Positions 30,840 through 39,476 are shown, numbered from the stretch's first letter. The stretch is 64,000 nucleotides of DNA from Planomicrobium okeanokoites (GCF_003428875.1 NZ_QQRS01000008.1:18445-82444), one strand, 5' to 3'. Notes: generated by a model not told the origin, from the sequence alone. Translations and numbers: made by a program.

Positions 30840-31847
30840 TTATTTTGAAATTTTATCGAGCTTGTCCATCATGACCAAAGAACGTCCGGTCCCGATAGCC
30901 ACAGATTCGAGCGGCATCGGTGCCATGTGAACAGGCACTGAAATTTCTTCAGAAAGCCATTGCTGCATGCCTTTCAGCAGAGCGCCGCCGCCAGTGATGA
31001 CAACTCCCTGGTCGACGATGTCGCCAGACAGTTCGGCAGGGCAATTCTCAAGAGTTGCACGGATGCATTCGAGGATGGCCAACAATGGTTCTTTCAGTGT
31101 TTCCTGGATTTCTGTAGATGTTAATGAGACAACTTTCGGCAAGCCAGTCATGATATCCCTGCCGCGAATTTCCATTGTTTCCGCTTTATGTGGAATCAAA
31201 GCATAGCCGATTTCTTTTTTGATATTTTCTGCCGTACGTTCACCGATTAGAACATTATAATGTTTACGGACATATTGGATGATATCTTCATCCATGCGGT
31301 CACCCGCAATTTTTACTGTGTTGGAAGAAACAACGCCTCCAAATGAAATGATGCCGACTTCAGTAGTGCCACCACCGATATCCACAATAACGCTTGCTAT
31401 CGGTTCGCTGACAGGAAGGTCAGCACCAATCGCGGCAGCCACCGGCTCTTCGATCAAGTGGACGCTTTTAGCGCCGCTTTGTTTAACCGCATCGTGAATC
31501 GCACGGCGTTCTACCGATGTTGCACCGGATGGAGTGCAGATCATCACATTCGGCTTACGGTAAGCGCCTCCCAACTGTTTGGCTGCTTTCTGCATGACCA
31601 TTTTCAATAAATCAGTGGTGACGTCAAAATCTGCGATTACGCCGTCTTTCAGTGGACGCACAACGCGGATGGATGTTGGCGTCTTACCGATCATAGCTTT
31701 GGCTTCTTCGCCGATGGCGATCACTTTCCCGCTTTTTGTATCAAGTGCCACTACTGACGGTTCGTTTAAAATTATGCCTTTTGCTTTTGTATAAACAAGA
31801 ATATTTGCTGTTCCTAAGTCAATTCCAATATCCGATGAAGAAAACAT
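30840..31847 (-). CDS. mreBH: Actin-like cell-shape protein MreBH
   Basis: A 335-residue bacterial actin that assembles on the inner membrane and guides lateral wall synthesis. It has the phosphate-1 segment [14 protein letters not shown], the connect and adenosine regions [14 protein letters not shown] and [11 protein letters not shown], and the short amphipathic MFSSSD start. Length equals B. subtilis MreBH (335) and the gene stands alone rather than beside mreCD, which favours MreBH over MreB or Mbl. AGGAGGAG precedes ATG 31847; the longer frame is untranslated leader. Confidence 0.9.
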   Translation of the reverse strand: MFSSSDIGIDLGTANILVYTKAKGIILNEPSVVALDTKSGKVIAIGEEAKAMIGKTPTSIRVVRPLKDGVIADFDVTTDLLKMVMQKAAKQLGGAYRKPNVMICTPSGATSVERRAIHDAVKQSGAKSVHLIEEPVAAAIGADLPVSEPIASVIVDIGGGTTEVGIISFGGVVSSNTVKIAGDRMDEDIIQYVRKHYNVLIGERTAENIKKEIGYALIPHKAETMEIRGRDIMTGLPKVVSLTSTEIQETLKEPLLAILECIRATLENCPAELSGDIVDQGVVITGGGALLKGMQQWLSEEISVPVHMAPMPLESVAIGTGRSLVMMDKLDKISK

Positions 31848-32055
31848 GCCTAAACTCCTCCTAATATAAAACAAGTCCATTTTGAATTTTAACACGCTTA
31901 AAATAGCGTCTCTTTTCAATTGCGTCAGACTGCAATATTACGAGGGTCTATTGGCTCTTTGGGCAGATCATTTATAGGACGTTTGATGCCTTATGTAATC
32001 GATGTGCAAATGAAATGTTTCTGAATTGTAATCTGTCAGTCATTTAAAACTATTA

Positions 32056-32091
32056 AAAAAGCAGACCTTTTTAATAAAAAGGTCTGCTTCG
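32056..32091 (-). terminator. Terminator of the 46-aa membrane protein gene
   Basis: AAGCAGACCTTTTT and AAAAAGGTCTGCTT pair perfectly around AATA; a T run follows on the minus strand. Confidence 0.88.
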
Positions 32092-32102
32092 AAATTTAAT
32101 GA

Positions 32103-32243
32103 TCAGAATTTGCGTTCCGGATGCGGATCTACATGTTCTGCGTCATGTGTATGCAACTCTTTCCCCAAAAAATGGAGCAGTGTGAAGAAAAACATGAAGA
32201 TTACAGCCATAAAACCTAATACTGTGACAATACCAGACAACAT
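32103..32243 (-). CDS. Single-helix membrane protein of unknown function (46 aa)
   Basis: A short gene with its own promoter, ribosome site (GAGGGGAG at 9 bp) and terminator. The product has one long hydrophobic helix (residues about 3-28, TVLGFMAVIFMFFFTLLHF) and a polar His-rich tail (LHTHDAEHVDPHPERKF). The four tail histidines with acidic neighbours could bind metal, but that is speculation. I do not recognise the family. A Fur/PerR-like palindrome overlaps its predicted transcription start. Confidence 0.75.
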   Translation of the reverse strand: MLSGIVTVLGFMAVIFMFFFTLLHFLGKELHTHDAEHVDPHPERKF

Positions 32244-32264
32244 GATGATAACTCCCCTCTCGAC

Positions 32265-32310
32265 TATGATTATCATAACTTAGTATACATGATAATAGAA
32301 AAAAGATTAA
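32265..32310 (-). promoter_or_regulatory. Promoter and Fur/PerR-like palindrome of the 46-aa gene
   Basis: On the minus strand TTAATC (32310-32305), a 17-bp spacer and TATACT (32287-32282) form a promoter. The palindrome TATGATTATCATA (32265-32277) follows directly and would cover the transcription start. The minus-strand sequence TTATGATAATCATAG matches 11 of 14 defined positions of the PerR box TTATAATnATTATAA. Confidence 0.5.
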
Positions 32311-32328
32311 GTGTCGAATTAGTGAGAT

Positions 32329-33561
32329 TTAAAATGCCCAGTTGCCGTTCCTGAAAATCGGCTCGCGTGTGCCGTCTTCCAAAATACCGTCAATATCCAT
32401 CTTATCAGAACCGACCATGAAATCGACATGGGTAATACTTTGGTTCAAACCGTGCTTAAGCAGTTCTTCGGACGACATCTTCTTGCCGCCTTCCAAACAG
32501 AAAGAGTAAGCGCTTCCGATAGCGAAGTGATTTGACGCATTTTCATCGAATAAAGTGTTGTAGAAAAGGATATCGGAAGCGGAAATTGGTGATTCGTGAG
32601 GCACTAAAGCAACTTCACCCAGGTAATGGGAGCCTTCGTCCGTATCTACCAATTGCTTCAAAACATCTTCCCCTTGTTTTGCTGTTACATCTGTAATTCG
32701 TCCATTTTCAAATGTGACTTTGAACTCATCGATGATATTGCCGCCATAGCTGAGTGGCTTCGTGCTTGAAACGTAACCGTTGACGCCATCTTTTTGCGGC
32801 ACAGTGAAAACTTCCTCGGTTGGCATATTTGCCATGAAAGCATCGCCTTTTTCATTGATGGAACCAGCGCCGCACCATAAATGCCCTTTAGGAAGAGCGA
32901 CTTCGAGATCAGTGGAAGGGGAAGTGTAATGTAATTTCGCATATTTTTTGCCGTTCAGATAATCGACTTTTGTATGCAATAATTCGTCGTGCTCTTTCCA
33001 AGCTTCGATCGGCTGATCCAAGTCGGCACGGACCGCTTTGAAAATAGCATCCCATAAAGCGTCAACTTGCTGATCTTCCGGAAGCTCCGGGAAAACTTTT
33101 GCCGCCCAGGCTTTTGATGGAGCTGCCAGGACTGTCCAGCTGATTTTATCTGATTGGACGTATTGGCGATACTTATTGAGTGCTTGTCCAGTCGCCTTCT
33201 GAGAAGCGGCAATTCGTTTCGAATCGATTCCTTTTAAAAGATCCGGGCTTTGAGAAACAATGCTCATGAATGCAGCACCTTGTTCGGCCAATTGCTCACG
33301 CTCTTGAACTTTCCAGGAAGGGAACTCAGAGAAAGAATCCTCGGGCGCCATTTCGAAGCGCAATCTTGAGACTTCATCATCATTCCAGTCAACAAAGACT
33401 TGTTTAGCTCCAGTCTCGTAGGCTTTTTTTACAATCAGGCGCACAAGCGGTGCAGCCTCCAGTGAAGCTGCTATGTATAATTGTTGGTTTGGCTGTATAT
33501 TAACGCCGACCTTTACCGCCAATTCTGCATAGCGTGTCAATTTATCATTTAATGATGTCAA
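32329..33561 (-). CDS. M29 family metallo-aminopeptidase (AmpS-like), copy 2
   Basis: A 410-residue paralogue of the protein at 20785-22014, sharing the blocks NMPTEEVFTVP, YLGEVALVPHESPIS, FDENASNHFAIG and HVDFMVGSDKMDIDG that hold the metal ligands. I chose TTG 33561, downstream of AGAGGAGAG, giving the usual 410-residue AmpS length. An ATG pair 18-21 bp upstream overlaps the ribosome site. Unlike copy 1 it is monocistronic, so the two may differ in regulation. Confidence 0.92.
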   Translation of the reverse strand: MTSLNDKLTRYAELAVKVGVNIQPNQQLYIAASLEAAPLVRLIVKKAYETGAKQVFVDWNDDEVSRLRFEMAPEDSFSEFPSWKVQEREQLAEQGAAFMSIVSQSPDLLKGIDSKRIAASQKATGQALNKYRQYVQSDKISWTVLAAPSKAWAAKVFPELPEDQQVDALWDAIFKAVRADLDQPIEAWKEHDELLHTKVDYLNGKKYAKLHYTSPSTDLEVALPKGHLWCGAGSINEKGDAFMANMPTEEVFTVPQKDGVNGYVSSTKPLSYGGNIIDEFKVTFENGRITDVTAKQGEDVLKQLVDTDEGSHYLGEVALVPHESPISASDILFYNTLFDENASNHFAIGSAYSFCLEGGKKMSSEELLKHGLNQSITHVDFMVGSDKMDIDGILEDGTREPIFRNGNWAF

Positions 33562-33692
33562 ATGAATCTCTCCTCTCATCATATATTATAGTATCAATTT
33601 TCAGTCATAGTCCGCAATGCCTGCCTGCTAAATATCCAGGTTATTCTAAAAAATATTGGAAAAATATAGTTTCATAGGTCTTAAGTATTGTT

Positions 33693-33722
33693 TTGGAACT
33701 GAAATACTGAAGTTTATTTAAT
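33693..33722 (+). promoter_or_regulatory. Promoter of the monooxygenase-methyltransferase operon
   Basis: TTGGAA (33693-33698), an 18-bp spacer and TTTAAT (33717-33722), 66 bp before the first start codon. Confidence 0.5.
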
Positions 33723-33788
33723 GTATCGCAGTTATGGAGGTTTTTATGCGAGGGGTTTGAGGAATACATTAGAGAGGAGCTGAGTTTG

Positions 33789-35096
33789 ATGAAAACACAA
33801 GTCTTTATCAGCGGTGGCGGCATCGGTGGCCTTGCACTGGCCCTTAAACTTGTTCAGCGCAACGTCGATGTGGTGATGGCGGAGCGATTGAAAGCTAAAG
33901 CACCGACTTATAAAGGTGAATTGCTTCAGCCTAAAAGTATGCAGATATTCGAAGGACTGGGCCTGTACGACGAAATCACTGCGCGCAGCAACGAAATCAA
34001 AATCCTCGATATGCTCGAGCTGTCAAGTTCACTTCAGGTCCGCGACCAGACGTTTATGGATTACAGCGTATTGCCTGGCAAATACAATGCGGCATTTATG
34101 GTACATCATGAAGAACTAAAAGATATTCTATTAAAAGCTGCTTCCGAATATAAAAATTTCCGCTATATGCCGGGAACGTCTTGCACAGGGTATACCGACA
34201 ATAAAGCATTGCTCAAATCAGGAAAGGAAAAATTGGAAGTTGAAGCTGATTTCTTCTTTGGTGCAGAGGGCAGGGCATCTGTTACCAGAAAGCATATGGA
34301 CATCGAAATCAAACAGACTTCCTATAACCATCATTTCTTAACTGTATCTTTTCCAAGGCCAGAAAATTTCAAAGATGGCCAAATTATTTCTACATATAAT
34401 CGATTCCTCGGATTATTCCCTTTGCCGGATAATCAGGTGCGTTCCGTTTATCTGATTCCAGAAGGAGATTATAAAGAATTGAAAGAAAAGCCCATCAGCC
34501 ACTTCCACAAACTATACACAGATCTTGCACCGGCAATGGATGGCTATGTACAACAGTTGACTGACTGGAAAAAAATTCAATTGATGATTCCGGTCATGTT
34601 CCATGCCCCATCATATGTCAGGGACAATAAAGCGATTATCGGGGATGCGGCGCATGCCGTACACCCGATGGCCGGGGAAGGCATGAATATGGCGATACAG
34701 GACGCTGATGTTTTAGGTGAGCTCACTGCGGACATGGTTGAGATTCATAAACAGAATCCCAAAAATCTGAAATGGTATGAAAAAGTGCGTTATAAGAGGG
34801 CGGATCATGTAATCCAACTCAGCCATCTGGCTGCACTTGCGTATTCCTATCCATTTAAACCGGTCAGCTTTCTTCGGCAAAAAACATTCGAGCGGATGGA
34901 AGAAGACCCGATTCTTCATTTCAAGCAAATGCTTAATGTCTCAGGGCTTGGCATGTGGAAAGAAAACGTAAGGGACAGATTCATCCAGGGCGGCATCATC
35001 CCAGTCCGGCTAAGGGATCTTCCGAAAAAATCAAAAGAGCTGAGATATTATACCAGGGAAGACGACTATCCATGGAAAGATGAGGGATTAATATGA
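33789..35096 (+). CDS. FAD-dependent monooxygenase (PHBH/UbiH fold)
   Basis: A 435-residue flavoprotein hydroxylase of class A. It has an N-terminal Rossmann GGGIGG at 9-14 closed by AER near 31-33, the NAD(P)H/FAD segment GAEGRASVTR at 158-167 (usually G-A-D-G, here Glu), and the GDAAHAVHP flavin motif at 285-293 followed by GEGMNMAIQDA. The family hydroxylates aromatic, quinone or polyketide-like substrates; this one is unknown. GAGAGGAG precedes ATG 33789. The stop overlaps the methyltransferase start (ATGA), implying a two-step pathway. Confidence 0.85.
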   Translation: MKTQVFISGGGIGGLALALKLVQRNVDVVMAERLKAKAPTYKGELLQPKSMQIFEGLGLYDEITARSNEIKILDMLELSSSLQVRDQTFMDYSVLPGKYNAAFMVHHEELKDILLKAASEYKNFRYMPGTSCTGYTDNKALLKSGKEKLEVEADFFFGAEGRASVTRKHMDIEIKQTSYNHHFLTVSFPRPENFKDGQIISTYNRFLGLFPLPDNQVRSVYLIPEGDYKELKEKPISHFHKLYTDLAPAMDGYVQQLTDWKKIQLMIPVMFHAPSYVRDNKAIIGDAAHAVHPMAGEGMNMAIQDADVLGELTADMVEIHKQNPKNLKWYEKVRYKRADHVIQLSHLAALAYSYPFKPVSFLRQKTFERMEEDPILHFKQMLNVSGLGMWKENVRDRFIQGGIIPVRLRDLPKKSKELRYYTREDDYPWKDEGLI

Positions 35097-36079
35097 TAGA
35101 TGTGATGAAAATGTTTAAAGCCAGGATGTATATGAAGAGAAACGAACCGTTCCTTTACAGTTGGCATGCCTATGTCGGTTATGAATTGGATCTGTTCAAG
35201 GCATTTGAACGGCCGATGGCAAAATCGGATGTAGCAGATGCCTACGGATTAGATGAAAATCTTCTGGAGCAATGGGTGGCGGTAGGCGTGTCGATCGGCC
35301 ATCTCAAGGAGGCTGGACGAGGACGCCATAAGCTCGCCAATTCCTGGAAACTGCCTAAGCCGAAAGGAGATAATTCCTCAGGGGTATTGCTGAAGGAAAT
35401 GATGGAGCTTCATATTCCGACACTGCTGAGTTATCCGGAAATGATGCGCAACAGCAACCGGCTTCACTTTGATGAAGAAAGGCATGCCGGCACAGTTGCA
35501 GAAACCAGCAGATTGCTCGAAGTGCTCGCGATGCCTAAAATGTCGAAGCGCATCCGAGAATATAATATCCGATCAGTTTTGGATATAGGATGCGGTGAAG
35601 CCGGTTACATCAAAAAACTGGCTGGACGATTTTCTGATACTCAATTCACCGGAATTGAAATCAGTGAGGAAGTGACAGAGAAAGCTCAGCAGCTGACAGC
35701 AGAAGATGACAATATTAAAATTCAGAATGCGGATTTGTGGGATTATAATCCTGAGCAGCCTTTTGATATGGTCATGATGAATAATGTCCTGCATTATATC
35801 GATCTTGAAAAGCGTGAGGCGCTGATTCATGAACTGGCTGATTGGGTAAACCCTGGCGGCATTCTGTCCATTGTCACACCTATTGCAGGCAGCACTGATG
35901 ATCCTCCTTTTGCGAATGTATTCAACAGCTTCTTTTCTTCCTTCGACAACCTGTACCGCCTTCCCACCCGCGATGAATTGCGTGATTGGGGAGAAGCCGC
36001 GGGACTGGATATGCTCGGCATCCATACAGTGATTAAAGAGGGTGGCTGGTATATTGCACAGTACAAGAAACCGGCATAG
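35093..36079 (+). CDS. Class I SAM-dependent methyltransferase with N-terminal winged-helix-like domain
   Basis: A 328-residue protein. Residues about 20-90 look like the winged-helix dimerisation domain of small-molecule O-methyltransferases (KSDVADAYGLDENLLEQWVA). The SAM domain follows: VLDIGCGEAG at 162-171, acidic GIEIS (Glu189), then FDMVMMNNVLHYID. It overlaps the monooxygenase gene by 4 bp. The pairing suggests hydroxylation followed by O- (or C-) methylation of a small aromatic, quinone or polyketide-type molecule. A ubiquinone-type role is unlikely in a menaquinone user. Confidence 0.83.
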   Translation: MIDVMKMFKARMYMKRNEPFLYSWHAYVGYELDLFKAFERPMAKSDVADAYGLDENLLEQWVAVGVSIGHLKEAGRGRHKLANSWKLPKPKGDNSSGVLLKEMMELHIPTLLSYPEMMRNSNRLHFDEERHAGTVAETSRLLEVLAMPKMSKRIREYNIRSVLDIGCGEAGYIKKLAGRFSDTQFTGIEISEEVTEKAQQLTAEDDNIKIQNADLWDYNPEQPFDMVMMNNVLHYIDLEKREALIHELADWVNPGGILSIVTPIAGSTDDPPFANVFNSFFSSFDNLYRLPTRDELRDWGEAAGLDMLGIHTVIKEGGWYIAQYKKPA

Positions 36080-36096
36080 AAATTAAAGAATAATAA

Positions 36097-36130
36097 GAAA
36101 AGCCTCCGAAATTTTTTTCGGGGGCTTTTT
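36097..36130 (+). terminator. Terminator of the monooxygenase-methyltransferase operon
   Basis: AAAAGCCTCCGAAA pairs with TTTCGGGGGCTTTT (one G-T), ending in TTTTT. Confidence 0.88.
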
Positions 36131-36195
36131 AGCTCATTGTGTAAGGAAGCTGTGAATCCGATATTTTGCAAAACAGCTCCGTTTTTTTCTAAAAA

Positions 36196-36236
36196 AAAGC
36201 GGAAACCCCGGGAAAATCTCAAGGTTTGCCGCTTTT
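36196..36236 (-). terminator. Terminator of yfkK
   Basis: AAAAGCGGAAACC pairs with GGTTTGCCGCTTTT (one bulged G) around a 15-nt loop. The minus-strand reading ends in eight T residues. Confidence 0.8.
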
Positions 36237-36238
36237 CA

Positions 36239-36463
36239 TTATTTCCGCAATGAGCCAAGTTCCTGGGCGATTGCCTGCATTTCATTTGGTGTGATGTTAT
36301 CGCGCTTTTTGACCATTTCATACAAATCACGCAAATCTTCATACTGTGAAGCATTGAAATGTTCAGCTTTCATCGCATCGACATTGACCATGCGTAATTT
36401 CGCTTTTATTTCCTCGATCATGTAATTGACGTTTTCTGGAGACTGTTTCGATAAGTCCATCAT
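36239..36463 (-). CDS. yfkK: DUF1128 protein YfkK (UPF0435)
   Basis: A 74-residue soluble helical protein, [20 protein letters not shown]..., with the ...[11 protein letters not shown]... and [11 protein letters not shown] blocks of the YfkK family. Its function is unknown. It neighbours yfkF- and yfkH-type genes as in B. subtilis. Monocistronic, with its own hairpin terminator. Confidence 0.9.
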   Translation of the reverse strand: MMDLSKQSPENVNYMIEEIKAKLRMVNVDAMKAEHFNASQYEDLRDLYEMVKKRDNITPNEMQAIAQELGSLRK

Positions 36464-36518
36464 AAGTTCCTGCCTTTCGGTATGGTATGCCTTATCATTT
36501 CACTTATCAAAAAAAATG

Positions 36519-37892
36519 TCAATTTCCTGAACGGGCAAGTTCAGCTTTCTCGTTTTTCTCTTCTTTAGCTTTTGCAACGATTCTCTTCGTTTCGTACACG
36601 ATTACACCTGACAGACCAAGAAGGCCGATTAAGTTAGGAACTGCCATCAGGCCGTTCATCACGTCTGAGAATGTCCAGACAACGGTAAGTGAAGCAGTTG
36701 CTCCAAGGAAGACAGCCGCAACGAAGAGGACGCGGTATACAATCAGCAAACTTGGATTCTTGAAAAGATACTGGAAACATTTCTCACCATAATAAGACCA
36801 GCCGATAATTGTCGAAGATGCGAAGAAAATAAGGCCAAACGCGACAATGTAAGGACCTACGCCGCCAAGGTACTGGCCAAATGCTGCACTGGTAAGTGGC
36901 GCGCCTTCGAGTCCTTCTTGTGTGTAGAGGCCAGACATGACGATTGTAATTCCTGTAATCGAGCAGACAATCAATGTGTCAAACAGGACCTGCGTCATCG
37001 ACACTAAAGCCTGGCGGCCAGGCATATCCGTTTTTGCAGCAGCAGCTGCAATCGGTGCTGACCCAAGGCCGGCTTCGTTGGAGAATACCCCACGGGCAAC
37101 ACCATAACGGATTGCGGCACCGATCGCACCGCCGGCAGCAGCTTCACCTGTGAACGCAGCGCTGAAGATTGTGCCAATAGCAGCAGGAATCAAGTCGAAA
37201 TTCATGACCATGATGACTAATCCTGCAATAACATAAAACAGAACCATAAACGGAACAAAGAATGCAGTAACCTTACCGATAGTTTTGATTCCGCCTAAAA
37301 TTACCAAACCTGCAAAAGCAGTGAGGATAAGTCCGGTAGCCCAAGGAGCCAAACCGAAAGTCTCATCGACGATTGACGCGACAGAATTGGATTGTGTCAT
37401 ATTGCCGATCCCGAATGCTGCAATTGCGCCAAAGATGGCGAAAAGGACTGCAAGCCATTTCTGTTTCAGACCATGCTCCAGATAATACATCGGACCTCCG
37501 GCCATCTGTCCTTTTGAATCGGTAATGCGGTATTTTACAGCTAATACGGCTTCACCGTATTTTGTTGCCATCCCGAAGAATGCGGACAGCCACATCCAGA
37601 AGACTGCTCCAGGTCCGCCAAGCACGACAGCGGTTGCAACCCCGACGATATTACCGGTGCCGACTGTTGCCGCCATGGCTGTTGATAGAGCCTGGAAGTG
37701 AGATATATCGCCTTCGGAATCTTTATCGACATTTTTGGAGAAAGTTAATTTAAGTGCATAAGGCAATAAGCGAAGCTGAAGGAATCCGAGCCGTACTGTA
37801 AGGTAAATTCCTGTACCGACAATCAGGATCAAGAGTGGGACGCCCCATACTAAACCACTGATTTCTCCCAATAATTCTTCAAATCTTTCCAT
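36519..37892 (-). CDS. Alanine/glycine:cation symporter (AGCS family)
   Basis: A 457-residue, roughly 11-helix sodium- or proton-coupled amino acid importer. The AGCS hallmarks are FQALSTAMAATVGTGNIVGV, the GGPGAVFWMW loop, and GVARGVFSNEAGLGSAPIAA. B. subtilis relatives are AlsT and YrbD. ATG 37892 follows AGGGGGAA. An additional strong ribosome site lies about 50 nt upstream, see 37893-37990. Substrate probably alanine, glycine or glutamine; not decidable here. Confidence 0.93.
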   Translation of the reverse strand: MERFEELLGEISGLVWGVPLLILIVGTGIYLTVRLGFLQLRLLPYALKLTFSKNVDKDSEGDISHFQALSTAMAATVGTGNIVGVATAVVLGGPGAVFWMWLSAFFGMATKYGEAVLAVKYRITDSKGQMAGGPMYYLEHGLKQKWLAVLFAIFGAIAAFGIGNMTQSNSVASIVDETFGLAPWATGLILTAFAGLVILGGIKTIGKVTAFFVPFMVLFYVIAGLVIMVMNFDLIPAAIGTIFSAAFTGEAAAGGAIGAAIRYGVARGVFSNEAGLGSAPIAAAAAKTDMPGRQALVSMTQVLFDTLIVCSITGITIVMSGLYTQEGLEGAPLTSAAFGQYLGGVGPYIVAFGLIFFASSTIIGWSYYGEKCFQYLFKNPSLLIVYRVLFVAAVFLGATASLTVVWTFSDVMNGLMAVPNLIGLLGLSGVIVYETKRIVAKAKEEKNEKAELARSGN

Positions 37893-37990
37893 CTAATTTC
37901 CCCCTAAGTTATGTAATTCTGTTCTCCTGAAATAATTTTGCACCTCCTGTTGATTTAATATTCCGAAAGTTACGCTCAAGAGTCAAGGGT
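37893..37990 (-). promoter_or_regulatory. Leader of the AGCS symporter gene with orphan Shine-Dalgarno site
   Basis: On the minus strand this leader has TTGACT near its 5' end, then AGGAGGTG (37948-37941) with no ATG, GTG or TTG at normal distance. ATT-ATT-TCA follows instead. A second site, AGGGGGAA, serves the symporter ATG. The orphan site could mark a tiny ATT-initiated leader frame (about nine codons) or be accidental. Confidence 0.35.
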
Positions 37991-38012
37991 TTTTTAAATT
38001 TTTAGGAGATAA

Positions 38013-38038
38013 GTTTAAATATGTTGAGATTAGGGAAA
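38013..38038 (+). promoter_or_regulatory. Candidate sigma-B promoter
   Basis: GTTTAA (38013-38018), a 14-bp spacer and GGGAAA (38033-38038) match the Bacillus sigma-B pattern GTTTaa-N12-14-GGGwAw. It lies 49 bp before the start of a YtxH-type gene, a family often controlled by sigma-B. Confidence 0.65.
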
Positions 38039-38086
38039 AATTCAAAAGACACGTTAGAACAAACTATTCTTTGGGAGGAATTCAGA

Positions 38087-38548
38087 ATGAGCCAAAACAA
38101 ATTGATGACAGGATTATTAGTGGGGGCAGCGGTGGGTGTGATCATTTCCCTGTTTGACCGCAATACCCGCAACGATGTAATGCAGAAATCGAAAAAGGTC
38201 TCTGAGAATGCGAAATACTATGCAAGCAATAAAGACGAATTGAAGTCTGCGGTTCAGCAGCAGGCAAACAAATTCCAGAATCTTTATGAGCGCGTTTCCG
38301 AAGACGCATCTTATGTTGGGGAAAAAGTCAATGAATTGAAAGAATTGACTCCTCAGGTAAAAGAGATGGCTATGGATACGAAAGAGGCATTCGTCGACAC
38401 GAAGGAAGCAGTGGTGGATTCGACTCAGGATGTTAAATCTGCTCTGCAGGAAGATAACCCTTCCGCTTCATCATCGTTGACTGATGATAACAGCAGTTCA
38501 TCTAACAATAATTCGAACCGCGATGCGGAATATGGGAAAAAGCAGTAA
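38087..38548 (+). CDS. YtxH-domain general stress protein
   Basis: A 153-residue protein with an N-terminal Gly-rich membrane segment (MTGLLVGAAVGVIISLFD) and then a long amphipathic helical region with repeats (DTKEAFVDTKEAVVDSTQDV) and a Ser/Asn-rich tail. This is the YtxH/YfkI type, linked in B. subtilis to general stress. GGGAGGA supports ATG 38087; a longer frame from 38021 would run through the sigma-B-like promoter and is rejected. It overlaps the next gene by 17 bp. Confidence 0.8.
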   Translation: MSQNKLMTGLLVGAAVGVIISLFDRNTRNDVMQKSKKVSENAKYYASNKDELKSAVQQQANKFQNLYERVSEDASYVGEKVNELKELTPQVKEMAMDTKEAFVDTKEAVVDSTQDVKSALQEDNPSASSSLTDDNSSSSNNNSNRDAEYGKKQ

Positions 38549-39476
38549 TTCACTGAATAAGCCCCATAAGACAGAATCCGATCTTCCACAGGAAGGGACG
38601 GAGGCGAAGGGACCGAGTTACGATGTCACCCGCTTCCCGGGGTTTATGAAAGAATTATGGAAAAGAATCAATGATGTGGATGTCACAGGACTTGGAGCGC
38701 AATTAGCGTTCTTTTTCCTGTTGTCTATTTTTCCATTGCTTATCTTTTTGATAACGCTGTTGCCTTATTTGAATATTGCTGAAGATCAAATCTATCAATT
38801 CATGGCGAATGTTGTGCCTGGCGAAATCTATCTTCTTATCGAAGAGACGCTCAACGAAATTTTGACCCAGGAAAATCGCAGTCTGCTTTCATTCGGACTC
38901 ATTGCCACCATCTGGTCCGCTAGCCTTGGCATGAATGCACTTATAAAATCATTGAACCGATCTTATAATGTTGAGGAAAACCGTCCGATCCTGATAGCGA
39001 GAGGCATGTCCATCATTACCACTGTGTTAATGATTTTTATTTTATTGATTGCATTGGTCCTGCCAATATTCGGACGCCAGATCGGAATTTTCATCTTTTC
39101 GTTTTTTGGTTTGGAAGCAGGATTTTTGGAAACCTGGAATACATTGCGTTTTACGATTCCGCCGTTGATCATTTTTGTTGTGGCGGCAGTAATTTATTGG
39201 GCAGCCCCTAATGTGAAGCTGGATTTCAAATCTGTGCTGGCTGGAGCGGCTTTCACGTCGATCGGCTGGCTGGTTGTCTCTTTCGGGTTTTCGATCTACA
39301 TCAATAATTTTGCGAATTACTCAGCGACCTACGGAGGAATTGGCGGTGTGATCATGTTAATGTTGTGGTTATATGTATCAGCCATCCTATTGATGGTCGG
39401 AGGCCAGGTGAATGCAGTCATGCAATCACGCCGCGATATCATAAAACGACTAAACAAAAACACCGGAACAACTTGA
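38532..39476 (+). CDS. YihY/BrkB family inner-membrane protein (YfkH-like)
   Basis: A 314-residue protein with six membrane helices and the family blocks LGAQLAFFFLLSIFPLLIFL, IWSASLGMNALIKSLNRSYN, and FANYSATYGGIGGVIMLMLWLY. Despite older names it is not ribonuclease BN. In B. subtilis yfkH is in the sigma-B-controlled yfkJIH operon, which fits the promoter and partner gene here. The start is uncertain: ATG 38532 lies inside the preceding gene with only a weak ribosome site, suggesting coupling. Confidence 0.87.
   Translation: MGKSSNSLNKPHKTESDLPQEGTEAKGPSYDVTRFPGFMKELWKRINDVDVTGLGAQLAFFFLLSIFPLLIFLITLLPYLNIAEDQIYQFMANVVPGEIYLLIEETLNEILTQENRSLLSFGLIATIWSASLGMNALIKSLNRSYNVEENRPILIARGMSIITTVLMIFILLIALVLPIFGRQIGIFIFSFFGLEAGFLETWNTLRFTIPPLIIFVVAAVIYWAAPNVKLDFKSVLAGAAFTSIGWLVVSFGFSIYINNFANYSATYGGIGGVIMLMLWLYVSAILLMVGGQVNAVMQSRRDIIKRLNKNTGTT

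Noticed and set aside
35573..36025. 150-codon open frame on the minus strand
   Set aside because: It overlaps the SAM motifs of the methyltransferase and has no ribosome site.
38021..38086. N-terminal extension of the YtxH-like gene
   Set aside because: The extension would encode through the sigma-B-like promoter and lacks a ribosome site; ATG 38087 has GGGAGGA and the family start.
38400..38440. Short tandem repeat in the YtxH-like gene
   Set aside because: The ACGAAAGAGG/ACGAAGGAAG similarity encodes the DTKEA repeat of the helical domain; it is a protein repeat, not a mobile or CRISPR repeat.
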